A DNA stretch of 64,000 bases from an uncultured Steroidobacter sp. (GCF_937958065.1 NZ_CALFXI010000046.1:12338-76337); one strand, 5' to 3'. Numbered from the stretch's first letter, positions 1-9,115 are shown. Numbers and translations: made by a program. The notes: generated by a model not told the origin, from the sequence alone.

Positions 1-2
1 AA

Positions 3-404
<402 letters not shown>

Positions 405-416
405 TGATCTGATCCA

Positions 417-488
417 CTGCGGCTTCCCGCCCGCTGACCTGCTACAGCCAAGTGCAGGAAGTGGCGGGAAGCCTGCAGACCGGTTCAC
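417..488 (+). terminator. Long hairpin downstream of isocitrate lyase
   Basis: GGCTTCCCGCC at 421-431 pairs perfectly with GGCGGGAAGCC at 473-483. The stem extends outward through CTGC and TGCAG with a one-base bulge, and an inner CCTGC/GCAGG pair can form. There is no T-tract, so it is either a weak intrinsic terminator or a 3'-end stabilising structure for the aceA transcript. Confidence 0.6.
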
Positions 489-600
489 ACGAGGGCATCC
501 TGCTACGACCCTCCTGGCGAGGCGGCAAAAGGCGTGACTTTTGCCGTTCGTTCGAAGCAGGCTCGTGCTGGGCGCGGTAGCAGCTCGGTACAATGGATGG

Positions 601-1398
601 ATGATCAAGTCAGCCGCCCGCAAATCTCCCGCAAAAAGCTCGGCGAAGCGCGCCCAGCCCATCTCCATTCCGCGCACTCATAAGAGCGCGCCGCTCAAGC
701 AGCTCGCGCTGACCGACGACAAGCCGAGCAACGGCCTGTGGCCTTCAGACGGCGTGGTCTTCGACCGCACCTGCACCGATTGCCCGCGCCTCGCGGCGTT
801 CCTGGAGGAGGGGCGGAAGCAATATCCCGACTACTACTGTGCGCCCGTCGCCCCCTTCGGCGATCGCAAGGCGCGGCTGATCATCGTGGGGCTCGCGCCC
901 GGCTTCCACGGCGCGAACGCGACGGGGCGGCCGTTCACGGGCGACTATGCGGGCGTGCTGCTCTATCAGACGCTGCACAAGTTCGGCTTCGCGAACAAGC
1001 CGGAATCCATTCACCGCAACGACGGATTGAAGCTGAACGACGCCCGCATCACCAACGCCGTGAAGTGCGTGCCGCCGGACAACAAGCCGCTGCCGATCGA
1101 GATCGCCACCTGCAATCACTATCTGCAGGCGGAGCTTGCCAGCGCGCCGAAGCACGTCGTGCTGCTGGCGTTAGGCTCGATCGGACACAACGCGGTCCTG
1201 CGCACGCTCGGGCTCAAGGCGGGCGACTATAAATTCGGCCATGGCGCCGAGTTCAAGCTGCCGGGAGGGCAGTGGCTGATCGATTCGTATCACTGCAGCC
1301 GCTACAACACGAATACGCGGCGGCTGACGGAGGAGATGTTCGAAGCGGTATTTGCGCGCGCCAAGGCGCTCATCGCCGCCGCGCCCGGAAATGCCTGA
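601..1398 (+). CDS. Family 5 uracil-DNA glycosylase (UDGb type)
   Basis: Predicted to remove uracil and other deaminated bases from DNA as the first step of base excision repair. Motif A reads GLAPGFHGANATGRPFTGD and motif B reads SYHCSRYNTNTRRLT, both typical of family 5 (UDGb) enzymes, which lack the catalytic Asp/Asn of family 1. The cysteines in CTDCPRL, YYCAPV, AVKCVPP and ATCNHY could supply the iron-sulfur cluster of the family. The ATG at 601 is chosen because the basic Lys/Ala/Ser-rich tail starts there; the frame is open further upstream. It sits 38 bases before uvrC, so two DNA-repair genes are adjacent and may be co-transcribed. Confidence 0.9.
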   Translation: MIKSAARKSPAKSSAKRAQPISIPRTHKSAPLKQLALTDDKPSNGLWPSDGVVFDRTCTDCPRLAAFLEEGRKQYPDYYCAPVAPFGDRKARLIIVGLAPGFHGANATGRPFTGDYAGVLLYQTLHKFGFANKPESIHRNDGLKLNDARITNAVKCVPPDNKPLPIEIATCNHYLQAELASAPKHVVLLALGSIGHNAVLRTLGLKAGDYKFGHGAEFKLPGGQWLIDSYHCSRYNTNTRRLTEEMFEAVFARAKALIAAAPGNA

Positions 1399-1426
1399 CC
1401 AGCACTGACCGGCTTCATCCTCTAAA

Positions 1427-3268
1427 ATGGGCGCCATGACCGGTTCATCGAGCGCCACCTTCGACTCCAAGCTGTTCCTGGCCAACGTCAGCCAGCGCCC
1501 GGGCGTCTATCGCATGATCGGCGCCGATGGCGAGGTGCTGTACGTCGGCAAAGCGCGCAATCTGAAGAATCGGCTCACGACCTACTTCGTGGGCAAGGCG
1601 CAGGCGGCCAAGACCATGGCGATGGTCTCGCAGGTCGCCAATGTCGAAGTGACGGTGACGGCCTCGGAGACCGAGGCGCTGCTGCTCGAGTACAACTTGA
1701 TCAAGCGGCACCGGCCGCGTTTCAACGTCACCCTGCGCGACGACAAGAGCTTTCCGTACCTGTACGTCACGACCGAGCAGGAATATCCGCGCATCAGTTT
1801 CTATCGCGGCAGCCGCAAGCTGCCGGGCCGCTTCTTCGGCCCGTACCCGAACGCCAGGGCCACGCGCGAGACCATCCTGCTGTTGCAGAAGTTGTTCCTG
1901 CTCCGTCCCTGCAGCGACTCGTTCTTCGCCAATCGTTCGCGGCCCTGCCTGCAGCATCAGATAAAGCGCTGCTCGGGGCCGTGTGTGCGGTTGATCTCGC
2001 CGGAGCAGTACCGGCAGGACGTGAACGACGCGATCAAGGTGCTGGAAGGCAAGGGCGCCGAGCTGATCGACGATCTGGCCGGGCGCATGGAGCAGGCGTC
2101 GCAGGCGCTGGAATTCGAGAAGGCGGCGCGGCTGCGCGATCAGATCAACGGCATCAAGGCCATCCATTCGACTCAGTCGGTCACACGCAATGCCACCGAG
2201 GACATCGATGCTGTTGCGCTCGTGTCCCATGGCAGCGACCACTGCGTGTCCATCGTGTTCGTGCGCGGCGGGCGCAATCTCGGCAGCAGCAACTTTTTTC
2301 CGAAGCCTGGCATCGCGGAAGCGGGCGAGTTGCTCTCGGGCTTTCTGGCGCAGTACTACCTGGGGCGCGAGGCGCCGGGCGAGATCCTGATCAACGAGCA
2401 GATCGAAGACGCGGATACGCTGGAGCAGGCGCTGAGCGAGCGCATGGAGCGATCGGTGCGGATTCGCTCGAACGTTCGCGGCGTCCGGGCGCGCTGGCTG
2501 GAAATGGCGCGGACCAATGCCGAGCTGGGCGTGAAGATGCGTCGGGCCACCGAGGCCACGAGTGTCGAACAGCTGCAAGCCATGCAAGAAGTCTTCAATC
2601 TGCCGAATCCGCCGGCGCGGATCGAATGCTTCGACATCAGTCACACCATGGGTGAGCGCACCGTCGCGTCGTGCGTCGTGTTCGGCCCCGAAGGGCCGAT
2701 CAAGAGCGACTATCGGCGCTTCAACATCGAAGGCATTGCGCCGGGCGACGATTACGGTGCCATGCGCCAGGCGCTGTCGCGCCGCTACGCGCGCATCAAG
2801 AAGGGCGAGGCGCCCACTCCGGACCTGCTGCTGATCGACGGCGGGCCCGGGCAGCTTGCCCAGGCTACGGAAGTGTTGACCCAGCTGGAGATCAATAATG
2901 TGTTGATCGCCGGCGTCGCCAAGGGCGCGGATCGCCGGCCGGGGCAGGAGCGGCTGTTCCTGCCCGGGCACGAGCTGCCGACCGTGCTGCCGCCGGATTC
3001 ACCGGCGCTGCACTTGATTCAGCGGGTGCGCGACGAGGCGCATCGCTTCGCGATCACGGGTCACCGGGCGCGCCGCGCCAAGGCACGGACCGAATCCGTC
3101 CTCGAAACCGTGCCCGGCCTCGGTCCGCGGAAACGTCGGGAACTGCTGCGTCAATTCGGCGGTCTGCAGGGGGTCAGCCGCGCGGGAATCGACGATTTAG
3201 CCAAAGTGCATGGGATCAGTCGTAAACTGGCGCAATCGATCTATGACACATTGCACGCGAACGGCTGA
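1427..3268 (+). CDS. uvrC: Excinuclease ABC subunit C
   Basis: UvrC makes both incisions around a bulky lesion in nucleotide excision repair, after UvrA2B loading. The 613-residue length is close to that of E. coli UvrC. An N-terminal GIY-YIG nuclease domain is visible (GVYRMIGADGEVLYVGKARN, about residues 26-45). A UvrB-binding UVR segment lies near residue 210 (LEFEKAARLRDQI). An RNase H-like second nuclease domain follows, with ECFDISH and LLLIDGGPGQL. Tandem helix-hairpin-helix motifs close the protein (VPGLGPRKRRELL). ATG at 1436 is an alternative start. The uvrC-pgsA order matches enteric and pseudomonad genomes. Confidence 0.97.
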   Translation: MGAMTGSSSATFDSKLFLANVSQRPGVYRMIGADGEVLYVGKARNLKNRLTTYFVGKAQAAKTMAMVSQVANVEVTVTASETEALLLEYNLIKRHRPRFNVTLRDDKSFPYLYVTTEQEYPRISFYRGSRKLPGRFFGPYPNARATRETILLLQKLFLLRPCSDSFFANRSRPCLQHQIKRCSGPCVRLISPEQYRQDVNDAIKVLEGKGAELIDDLAGRMEQASQALEFEKAARLRDQINGIKAIHSTQSVTRNATEDIDAVALVSHGSDHCVSIVFVRGGRNLGSSNFFPKPGIAEAGELLSGFLAQYYLGREAPGEILINEQIEDADTLEQALSERMERSVRIRSNVRGVRARWLEMARTNAELGVKMRRATEATSVEQLQAMQEVFNLPNPPARIECFDISHTMGERTVASCVVFGPEGPIKSDYRRFNIEGIAPGDDYGAMRQALSRRYARIKKGEAPTPDLLLIDGGPGQLAQATEVLTQLEINNVLIAGVAKGADRRPGQERLFLPGHELPTVLPPDSPALHLIQRVRDEAHRFAITGHRARRAKARTESVLETVPGLGPRKRRELLRQFGGLQGVSRAGIDDLAKVHGISRKLAQSIYDTLHANG

Positions 3269-3290
3269 AAAGTCCTTACAATTCCCCCCA

Positions 3291-3887
3291 GTGACTTTTC
3301 CCATCGCGAACATTCTGACCGTAGCGCGGATCATCATGATCCCGCTGGTGGTCGTGCTCTTCTACCTGGACCAGCATTGGGCCAAGGCGGCCACCGGGTG
3401 GATTTTCATTCTGGCCGCGGTCACGGACTCGCTCGACGGCTATCTCGCGCGCAAGCTGGGCCAGACTTCGGCACTGGGCGCGTTCCTCGATCCGGTCGCG
3501 GACAAATTGATGGTCGCGGTCGCGCTGATCCTGCTGGTCAGCTACGACCCGCCGATGCTGAAGTTCATCAAGTTCGACCCGCACACCCTGATCACGCTGA
3601 CCGCGACGGTGATCGTCGGCCGCGAGATCACCATATCCGCGCTGCGTGAGTGGATGGCCGAGATGGGCGCGCGGGGCAAGGTGGCCGTCTCGTCGATCGG
3701 CAAGATGAAGACCATCTTCCAGATGACGGGTCTGTCGATGATGCTGTTTCGCGAGAACGTGTGGATCATTCCCGCGTTCGAGCTGGGGTTCTACTGCCTA
3801 GTCGCTGCCGCGGTGCTGACGCTGTGGTCCATGGTTGTTTACCTACGAGCCGCCTGGCCGGACCTGATGCGGTCGGGGTCGAAGTAG
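3291..3887 (+). CDS. pgsA: CDP-diacylglycerol--glycerol-3-phosphate 3-phosphatidyltransferase
   Basis: Makes phosphatidylglycerol phosphate from CDP-diacylglycerol and glycerol-3-phosphate in the inner membrane, the committed step to phosphatidylglycerol and cardiolipin. The CDP-alcohol phosphotransferase signature is intact: DGYLAR, eight residues, then G-AFLD-PVAD, near residues 47-70. Several hydrophobic segments are visible. The GTG at 3291 is preferred because it starts the conserved TFPIANILTVARI segment, 22 bases after the uvrC stop; the open frame reaches back into uvrC, but those residues are not family-like. At 198 residues the protein is of normal length. Confidence 0.95.
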   Translation: MTFPIANILTVARIIMIPLVVVLFYLDQHWAKAATGWIFILAAVTDSLDGYLARKLGQTSALGAFLDPVADKLMVAVALILLVSYDPPMLKFIKFDPHTLITLTATVIVGREITISALREWMAEMGARGKVAVSSIGKMKTIFQMTGLSMMLFRENVWIIPAFELGFYCLVAAAVLTLWSMVVYLRAAWPDLMRSGSK

Positions 3888-3898
3888 TCGGCCTGGTG

Positions 3899-3942
3899 TC
3901 ATCGTTCGTGCGATGAACTGGGCAACTGCGCGTCGGCGCGCA
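3899..3942. terminator. Two small hairpins between pgsA and tRNA-Cys
   Basis: TCATCG at 3899-3904 pairs with CGATGA at 3911-3916. TGCGCG at 3927-3932 pairs with CGCGCA at 3937-3942 around a TCGG loop. They lie between convergent transcripts (pgsA and the tRNA pair) and could end either one. Neither has a clear T-tract. Confidence 0.3.
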
Positions 3943-3971
3943 ATTCTGAACTGGTAGGTCGGTTTTGGACT

Positions 3972-4045
3972 TGGAGGCTCGGGCCGGAATCGAACCGGCG
4001 TAGACGGCTTTGCAGGCCGCTGCATAACCACTTTGCTACCGAGCC
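3972..4045 (-). tRNA. tRNA-Cys (GCA)
   Basis: On the minus strand the sequence folds as a complete 74-base cloverleaf. The acceptor stem is GGCTCGG/CCGAGCC, the anticodon loop carries GCA, the T arm contains GGTTCGATTCC, and discriminator U plus CCA are encoded in the DNA. It is the second gene of a tRNA-Gly/tRNA-Cys pair transcribed toward pgsA. Confidence 0.96.
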
Positions 4046-4139
4046 AGTAGGGAGTGGGTAGGAGTGGTGAAACCCCAGCTCCCGCCGGTGCCGCCGTAAC
4101 CTTATCGACGTTCTAAGTTGCTGGCAGCACTGAAGAAAA

Positions 4140-4215
4140 TGGAGCGGGAAACGAGGCTCGAACTCGCGACCTTAACCTTGGCAAGGTTACGCTCTACCAA
4201 CTGAGCTATTCCCGC
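4140..4215 (-). tRNA. tRNA-Gly (GCC)
   Basis: A complete 76-base cloverleaf on the minus strand. The acceptor stem starts GCGGGAA, the D arm contains AGCTCAGTTGG, the anticodon loop carries GCC, and the T arm contains GTTCGAGCC. Discriminator U and CCA are encoded. It is first in the tRNA pair, 94 bases before tRNA-Cys, and is preceded by a near-consensus promoter. Confidence 0.96.
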
Positions 4216-4252
4216 GTCGCGCCCGGAAGCAGTGCTCCCGGAAGAGGCCGCT

Positions 4253-4280
4253 ATTCTAGGGTCGAGATGAAAAGTGTCAA
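4253..4280 (-). promoter_or_regulatory. Sigma-70 promoter of the tRNA-Gly/tRNA-Cys pair
   Basis: On the minus strand a perfect TTGACA (4280-4275) is separated by 16 bases from TAGAAT (4258-4253), about 37 bases before the tRNA-Gly gene. An AT-rich AAAAATTTT block upstream, near 4302-4310, is placed like an UP element. It sits downstream of the CHAT gene on the same strand. Confidence 0.75.
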
Positions 4281-4374
4281 GGCAAGTTACGCCCCAAGTA
4301 CAAAATTTTTGGGCACGGCCGCCTGAGCCCGGCATGCGGACTTCATGGCGACCGGCGCGGCTCGGCCCGGGCCG

Positions 4375-7300
4375 CTATTTTCTCTTCTTCTTCTTCTTCT
4401 TCACGCTCTTCTTCCCCCGACGCGACGATTTCTTTGCCGTGGCGCTCGCGGGCAGGGGTGGCTCTGTCGCGAAGGTGCTCTCGTCGAAGAAGCGGAAGTA
4501 CGGGTTGCCGTAGTGCTGGTACGCGCCCCATGTTTTGACGCCGTACTCTCGCTGCGCGATGTCGCGACGAGCATCGCGCATCGCCTCATGTAGATACAGG
4601 GCGTCGGCCGCTTTGTATTTGCCTGGATTGCTGGGGTCCGGGGTCAAGCCCAGCAGACGCGCATAGAGCGTGAGTGCGAACTCGCTCGCGGCGATGTCGT
4701 CGATGCGCCAGGCAGTGCAGACGAAGTTCGCGACGCCTTTGGCGAAAAACGCTTCCGCAAAGCTCGGGGCGAGCGCGGCGGAGCGCGCGAGCCGTCGGGT
4801 GATGCGCCCATCCGTGATGCCCGACTCGCACGCGTTCGAGAACACGAAGCTCGGAACGCGATCGATACGGTTCAGCTCATCGGCGCTCAGGCGCTCGTCC
4901 TTGGAGAAGATCCACCCGGATTCGCGGGGCCTGTTCGCATCGAACACGCAGTGCCCCGCGAAATGCAGCACGTCGTACCGTCGCAGCAGGAGCTCCCGTA
5001 CCACGTTGAAGCGTGTCGCCTCGGTCGGACCCAGCAAGGTCTTCACTTCGATCCGGCTTTCCGTGCGTGGGCCGTGCACGGTGTTGAAGCTGTGGAACAG
5101 GTCCGCGAGCGTCGCACCCTCTTGTTGGGCGCCACGAAGCGGCGCGTCCGCTGCGGGATCGGCTACGATCAGAACGCGCAGGATGCGACGTGGCGGCGGC
5201 GGGGGCTCGGGAGGAGGCGCAAAGGTCGAGCGGAGTTGGCGAGTGAATCCGCGAGTCGTCCCCAGAAACTCATCGACCATCCTGTTCGCACCGTTGGTCT
5301 GTCTGAGGCGCGAGTGCTCCTGGTGCGCGATCATCTCCCAATGCACGCGCGCGGTTGCGCTGTCCATGGTCATGACCACCGGCGCATCCCCGCTCAAATG
5401 CGATTTGAGATCCGCCGGGAACAACAATCGGCCGAGCAGATCGCCTGCTTCGTGTTGTCGCTCCCAACTCGTGCTCGCGGCGAGTTGATCGTTCGCCTGT
5501 CGCAGCAGAGCATCGTCGAGCACGGTGGTCCGCTCCGGCACGGAGGCGGTCTCGGAGATGGCCCCGAATCGGTAGCCCTCCCTGTCACGTTCCACCGTCA
5601 TGCGGGTGGGCACTTCACTGCTCTCGCTTTGGCCGTTGAAGCCGTTCCGCGCCCTGACTTTCCATTGCTGCCACTCGGTGCGGGCGCTCTGTTTCAAGGT
5701 GACCTCGACCGACCGTAACAAGCCAGTGATGGCGGCATCGCTGAGCCTGGCGTACTTCACGTTGAGCGGTGAGGGCGGCGATTTCTGCAAGTTCACCAGC
5801 GTGGCATTGATCTCGATCAGGCGCCGGGGATCGATCTCGACGAAGGTCACTCGCCGCAAAGTTTGCTTCTCAGGCTGCCCGGCGCCTGAAAGTGCCGCGG
5901 CGATGCCTCGCAGCCAGGCGCGCACCGCATCCGCGACCGAGATGTTGCCCGTGCCGCTGCCAATGAGAACGGTCGCGAGATGCTGCTTGCCCATGCGGGC
6001 GAGCGACCAGCACAGCTCCCGGGCCAGGACGGCCAGCTCCGGAGTGCCGAAACGTCCGGGCAACCCCATCCCGGCAAGGGCGATGACGCGTTCGCCTCGG
6101 GCGCGCGGATCGTCCATGAAGAACGGCTGGCCGAGCTCGCCCCGAAGCACGCCGCGGTCGGTGTATTCGGAGATCAGGCCTTCCTTGCGGTGACCGTTGA
6201 GGCGGGAGTTGCCCAGTGCGCGCGAAATCGCTTCGTCGAGCGCGCGTTCCGCATTCTGGGGCCGGACCCCGATATAGTGTCCCACCGCGATTGCATCCAC
6301 AGGCAGACCGGCCGCCGGGAATGTGTTCTCGGCAATGCTGCCTGCCACGAGGGCGATCTCGATGGTTGGCGGCGTGATCGCCGAGGCTTCGAAATCGCGA
6401 CGCTCCGACTCGATGGGAAGGAATGATCGGGTGAGGCTTTCTTCGAGCTCGCGTTCGCTCGGATCGACTTCGTTGGCCGCCGCCGCGGCCGGAGCCCGCG
6501 ACCGCGTCGTTTCCGCCAGTGCGCGAAACTGCTCGATATCCTCCTTCTGCCTGGTCCAGATTTCCTGTGCGAGCCCGCTCTGCGGGGCCGAGCGGGCGCT
6601 TGGCTTGGTCGTCGGCAGCAGCTGCGTCTTGCCGGAGAGCAGCAGCTCGGCGGTGGCGAGCATGACCTTCTCGTTGCCGGGCAGATCGCCATGGTTTTCC
6701 TTGATGTAGTAGGTCGTTACATCATCGAGGAGTCCCAGGCGATGCGGGACGCGCCCATCGCCATCCAGCGTCGCCACATAGGCCTCCTCGGAGGCCGGCT
6801 GCTTTTTCTTGAAGCCGCAGAACGTCTTCTGGTCGTAACCCGCGATGTAGATCATGCGCTCGCCGTCGACGATCTTCTCGAGCGATTCGTGGTGTTTCAA
6901 CGCGGTATCCAGATGCACTTGCGGAACCGCGAGCGGCGCGTAGGCGGCCGACTTGTACAGCCACTCGATCTCCGGCATCACGAGCGGCGAGGGCAGCATC
7001 TGATACGACCCGACGAACGAGTTGAACACGGGCAGCAGCTCCTCCAGCCCGTGTTTGAGATCGACGAGCGCCAGCTTCTTCACCATGCCTTCCAATCCCG
7101 TGATGACTTGCGGAATCGCGAACGAGCCATGGTTCGGCGTGCCCAGCATGATCAGCCGGCCCATCTTGTGCCAGCGCTTCGGATAGTCGCGAATGAAGGT
7201 GCGCGCGACCAGCCCGCCCATCGAATGGGCGACGATGTGAACTGGCGCATCGGCGCCGAACCAGGAGCGGATCCTGGCATCCAGATCCGCCGCCGCCAGC

Positions 7301-7761
7301 GTCAGGTCCTTGCGCCAGTCATACCAGAACGCACGCACGTTCCATTGATCCGCCAGCTCGAGCAGCAGCTCGCCATACGAGCGCTTCATGATTCCCGAGG
7401 CCTGCACCTGATACTGCGGGTCGGCATCCGAGCGGCCATCCTCGCTCAGGCGCAGCCGCGTCACTTTGCCGCCAATGAGTGCCATCACCTTGGCCCAGAT
7501 GTGATCGGTGTCGCCGCCTTTGTGCGAGGTCAGCTCGCCGCCCATGATTCCATGGATCACGACCACATTGCCTTTCGGGCTGCGCAGGCCGCGTCGCGCG
7601 GACTGGCGAAGTGCGGTGGCATGCAGGCGGCGATATCGTTCGTCGCCGAAGTGGGCGCGCAGTGCGCGTTCTTCTTCGATGTCGGGACGCGCCAGGATGC
7701 GCGCGAACTCTTCAACATCTGCGCTCTCGACTCTGCTTATGAACGCGCGTTCGTCGATCAT
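4375..7761 (-). CDS. LCAT-like alpha/beta hydrolase fused to a CHAT (caspase-like) protease
   Basis: A 1128-residue protein with at least three regions. Residues 60-385 are a lecithin:cholesterol-acyltransferase/PGAP1-like hydrolase, with HGIMGG at 70-75, nucleophile Ser180 in AHSMGG, a probable acid in DGDGRVP (about residue 335) and His357. Residues about 465-660 resemble a macro-like/M17 N-terminal fold; this is a weak call from spacing and hydrophobic pattern. The C-terminal 200 residues are a CHAT peptidase with HFAGH (His937) and SNACESG (Cys978). The tail, residues 1110-1128, is almost all Lys/Arg. There is no signal peptide, so it is probably cytoplasmic. CHAT proteases are known in bacterial immunity and cell-death systems; that role here is inference. 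An unrecognised gene is divergent from it across 520 bases. Confidence 0.85.
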   Translation of the reverse strand: MIDERAFISRVESADVEEFARILARPDIEEERALRAHFGDERYRRLHATALRQSARRGLRSPKGNVVVIHGIMGGELTSHKGGDTDHIWAKVMALIGGKVTRLRLSEDGRSDADPQYQVQASGIMKRSYGELLLELADQWNVRAFWYDWRKDLTLAAADLDARIRSWFGADAPVHIVAHSMGGLVARTFIRDYPKRWHKMGRLIMLGTPNHGSFAIPQVITGLEGMVKKLALVDLKHGLEELLPVFNSFVGSYQMLPSPLVMPEIEWLYKSAAYAPLAVPQVHLDTALKHHESLEKIVDGERMIYIAGYDQKTFCGFKKKQPASEEAYVATLDGDGRVPHRLGLLDDVTTYYIKENHGDLPGNEKVMLATAELLLSGKTQLLPTTKPSARSAPQSGLAQEIWTRQKEDIEQFRALAETTRSRAPAAAAANEVDPSERELEESLTRSFLPIESERRDFEASAITPPTIEIALVAGSIAENTFPAAGLPVDAIAVGHYIGVRPQNAERALDEAISRALGNSRLNGHRKEGLISEYTDRGVLRGELGQPFFMDDPRARGERVIALAGMGLPGRFGTPELAVLARELCWSLARMGKQHLATVLIGSGTGNISVADAVRAWLRGIAAALSGAGQPEKQTLRRVTFVEIDPRRLIEINATLVNLQKSPPSPLNVKYARLSDAAITGLLRSVEVTLKQSARTEWQQWKVRARNGFNGQSESSEVPTRMTVERDREGYRFGAISETASVPERTTVLDDALLRQANDQLAASTSWERQHEAGDLLGRLLFPADLKSHLSGDAPVVMTMDSATARVHWEMIAHQEHSRLRQTNGANRMVDEFLGTTRGFTRQLRSTFAPPPEPPPPPRRILRVLIVADPAADAPLRGAQQEGATLADLFHSFNTVHGPRTESRIEVKTLLGPTEATRFNVVRELLLRRYDVLHFAGHCVFDANRPRESGWIFSKDERLSADELNRIDRVPSFVFSNACESGITDGRITRRLARSAALAPSFAEAFFAKGVANFVCTAWRIDDIAASEFALTLYARLLGLTPDPSNPGKYKAADALYLHEAMRDARRDIAQREYGVKTWGAYQHYGNPYFRFFDESTFATEPPLPASATAKKSSRRGKKSVKKKKKKRK

Positions 7762-8281
7762 GATTCGTCCTCACGCAAAGCGTTGATGGAAAAAAACGAG
7801 ACAAGTCGAAGGTGCGCACGCGAGCTCGTGCGTGGAGTGGGGAATGAAATAGTTGTAAGTCGGCATCCCTGATGTGCTGCCGTGCAGCGCGACCTGAGGG
7901 TCGTAATATTTTTCCCGCTGGCGGCGAGTTTAGATTGATCGATGGCGCGCTGTCACTCTGCAACGCCTTTGGAATCGCCGTGCCGCCGGGGGCATTGTTT
8001 GTAATGCACCTTGACAGGGCAACCCGAGCGGGTCGGTGGGGTCCTCTTGTCTCCTATACAAAAGAAGAGTAGATCTGTGGTTGCCAGGCGCGCGGCGACT
8101 CAAGAACAACGGCCGCGCGATCTCAGCTTCACAGGATCGTCACATGGCCGCGGTACTCCGGCCCGGTGCTGTCAATGTTTGTGTCGAAGGCGTTGACACT
8201 GGTTCCCTGCAGCGCCGGCCTTACTGAATCGACAGGAAACGCACGAGCATCACGCTACTAATCAAGACAAGGGAGAGCAAC
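7762..8281. other. 520-base divergent intergenic region
   Basis: Separates the lipase-CHAT gene from the divergent 277-residue gene. Short open frames are present in several phases, but none has codon use or motifs that support a gene. A TTGACA occurs at 8193-8198 and another near 8010, without a well-spaced -10 for either. Ribosome binding sites are visible for both genes: GAGGACG before the CHAT start on the minus strand, and GGGAGAG at 8271-8277 before the 277-residue gene. No RNA gene was recognised. Confidence 0.4.
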
Positions 8282-9115
8282 ATGCCGGTACTCACGACTG
8301 ATTCGATGCGGGCGTTCGTCAACGGCGCGCGGTTGAGCAAGGTGCCGACGCGTAGCCGCCTTCGGGGCGAGGAGGCGCCACCCATCGAGCTGAAGGACAC
8401 GGACGCGCAAGCCCTGGTCGTAGGCTCGGGCCTGATCGTCGCGGCGGAGAATGTGCCGGCCGAAACTCGCCAGGACATCGTCAACTGCACGCTGTTCGCT
8501 CAGCTCGCGGCGAGTGGCGCGGTGACGGATCCAGCGAAAGTCAATGAATGGTATGGCGAGTACTTTCGGGCGTTGAGCATCTGCGGTTGGGCCCAGAGCA
8601 GTACTCAGTTCGAGGAGTTCAAGGCGTCCGGCAAGCATCTCGAAACTCACAAGTCCATCATCAAGGTGCTCACCGTGATGCTCGGTCCGGCGGCACCCGC
8701 GGTCACGCTCGTGACCGAGATGTTGAACGCCCTGCAGTCGATGGACGAGAACAGCCCCTGGATCACGCTCTTCAATCGTGAAAGCACGACCACCCGTACG
8801 TCACGCTTTCAAGTGGCGACCGCACAGAAGAATGACGACGGCCTGGTGGAAGTCGCGCTGGTGGCCTTCGATCTCAGATCGAAGACCAACCTGACTCAAG
8901 TGCTGTTCTTCAAGTTCAGCTCCAACAAGGTCAGCCTGAAGTTCTCGCAGGGCAAAGCGACCATCTACGAGGCCGCCCTCGCGCAGACACGCCAGCTGGT
9001 GAAGGATCGACTCGAAGCCTATCGCTCGGAATACATCCGAGAGGTGAAGTTCCCGCCGAAGACGGGAACGGTGCGCTCGACCGCGCTGGTGCGGCCTCGG
9101 CGGCGGGCAGCGTGA
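8282..9115 (+). CDS. Unrecognised 277-residue protein divergent from the lipase-CHAT gene
   Basis: I do not recognise this family. The start at 8282 has a good GGGAGAG site ten bases upstream. There is no signal peptide. The N-terminal 45 residues look disordered. A mostly helical middle follows, with WYGEYFRALSICGW near residue 90 and a moderately hydrophobic stretch LTVMLGPAAPAVTLVTEML near residues 131-149. A C-terminal part rich in beta-like segments follows (VEVALVAFDLR, TQVLFFKFSSNKVSLKF) and a basic end. The hydrophobic stretch is too polar to be a sure membrane helix. Its position suggests it is a partner or substrate of the CHAT protein, but nothing in the sequence proves this. Confidence 0.7.
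   Translation: MPVLTTDSMRAFVNGARLSKVPTRSRLRGEEAPPIELKDTDAQALVVGSGLIVAAENVPAETRQDIVNCTLFAQLAASGAVTDPAKVNEWYGEYFRALSICGWAQSSTQFEEFKASGKHLETHKSIIKVLTVMLGPAAPAVTLVTEMLNALQSMDENSPWITLFNRESTTTRTSRFQVATAQKNDDGLVEVALVAFDLRSKTNLTQVLFFKFSSNKVSLKFSQGKATIYEAALAQTRQLVKDRLEAYRSEYIREVKFPPKTGTVRSTALVRPRRRAA

Noticed and set aside
1445..2971. A 508-codon open frame antisense to uvrC
   Set aside because: Its product is rich in Arg, Ala, His and Leu without any motif, as expected for a GC-rich shadow frame. uvrC on the other strand is complete.
3972..8281. The CHAT block as an island integrated into tRNA-Gly
   Set aside because: tRNA-targeting integrases insert at the tRNA 3' end. Here the CHAT gene lies on the 5' side, both tRNAs are complete, and no integrase or repeated tRNA end was found.
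8282..9115. The 277-residue protein as a bacterial gasdermin
   Set aside because: Size and a protease neighbour fit, but there is no N-terminal cysteine for lipidation and the N-terminal half does not resemble the gasdermin fold pattern.
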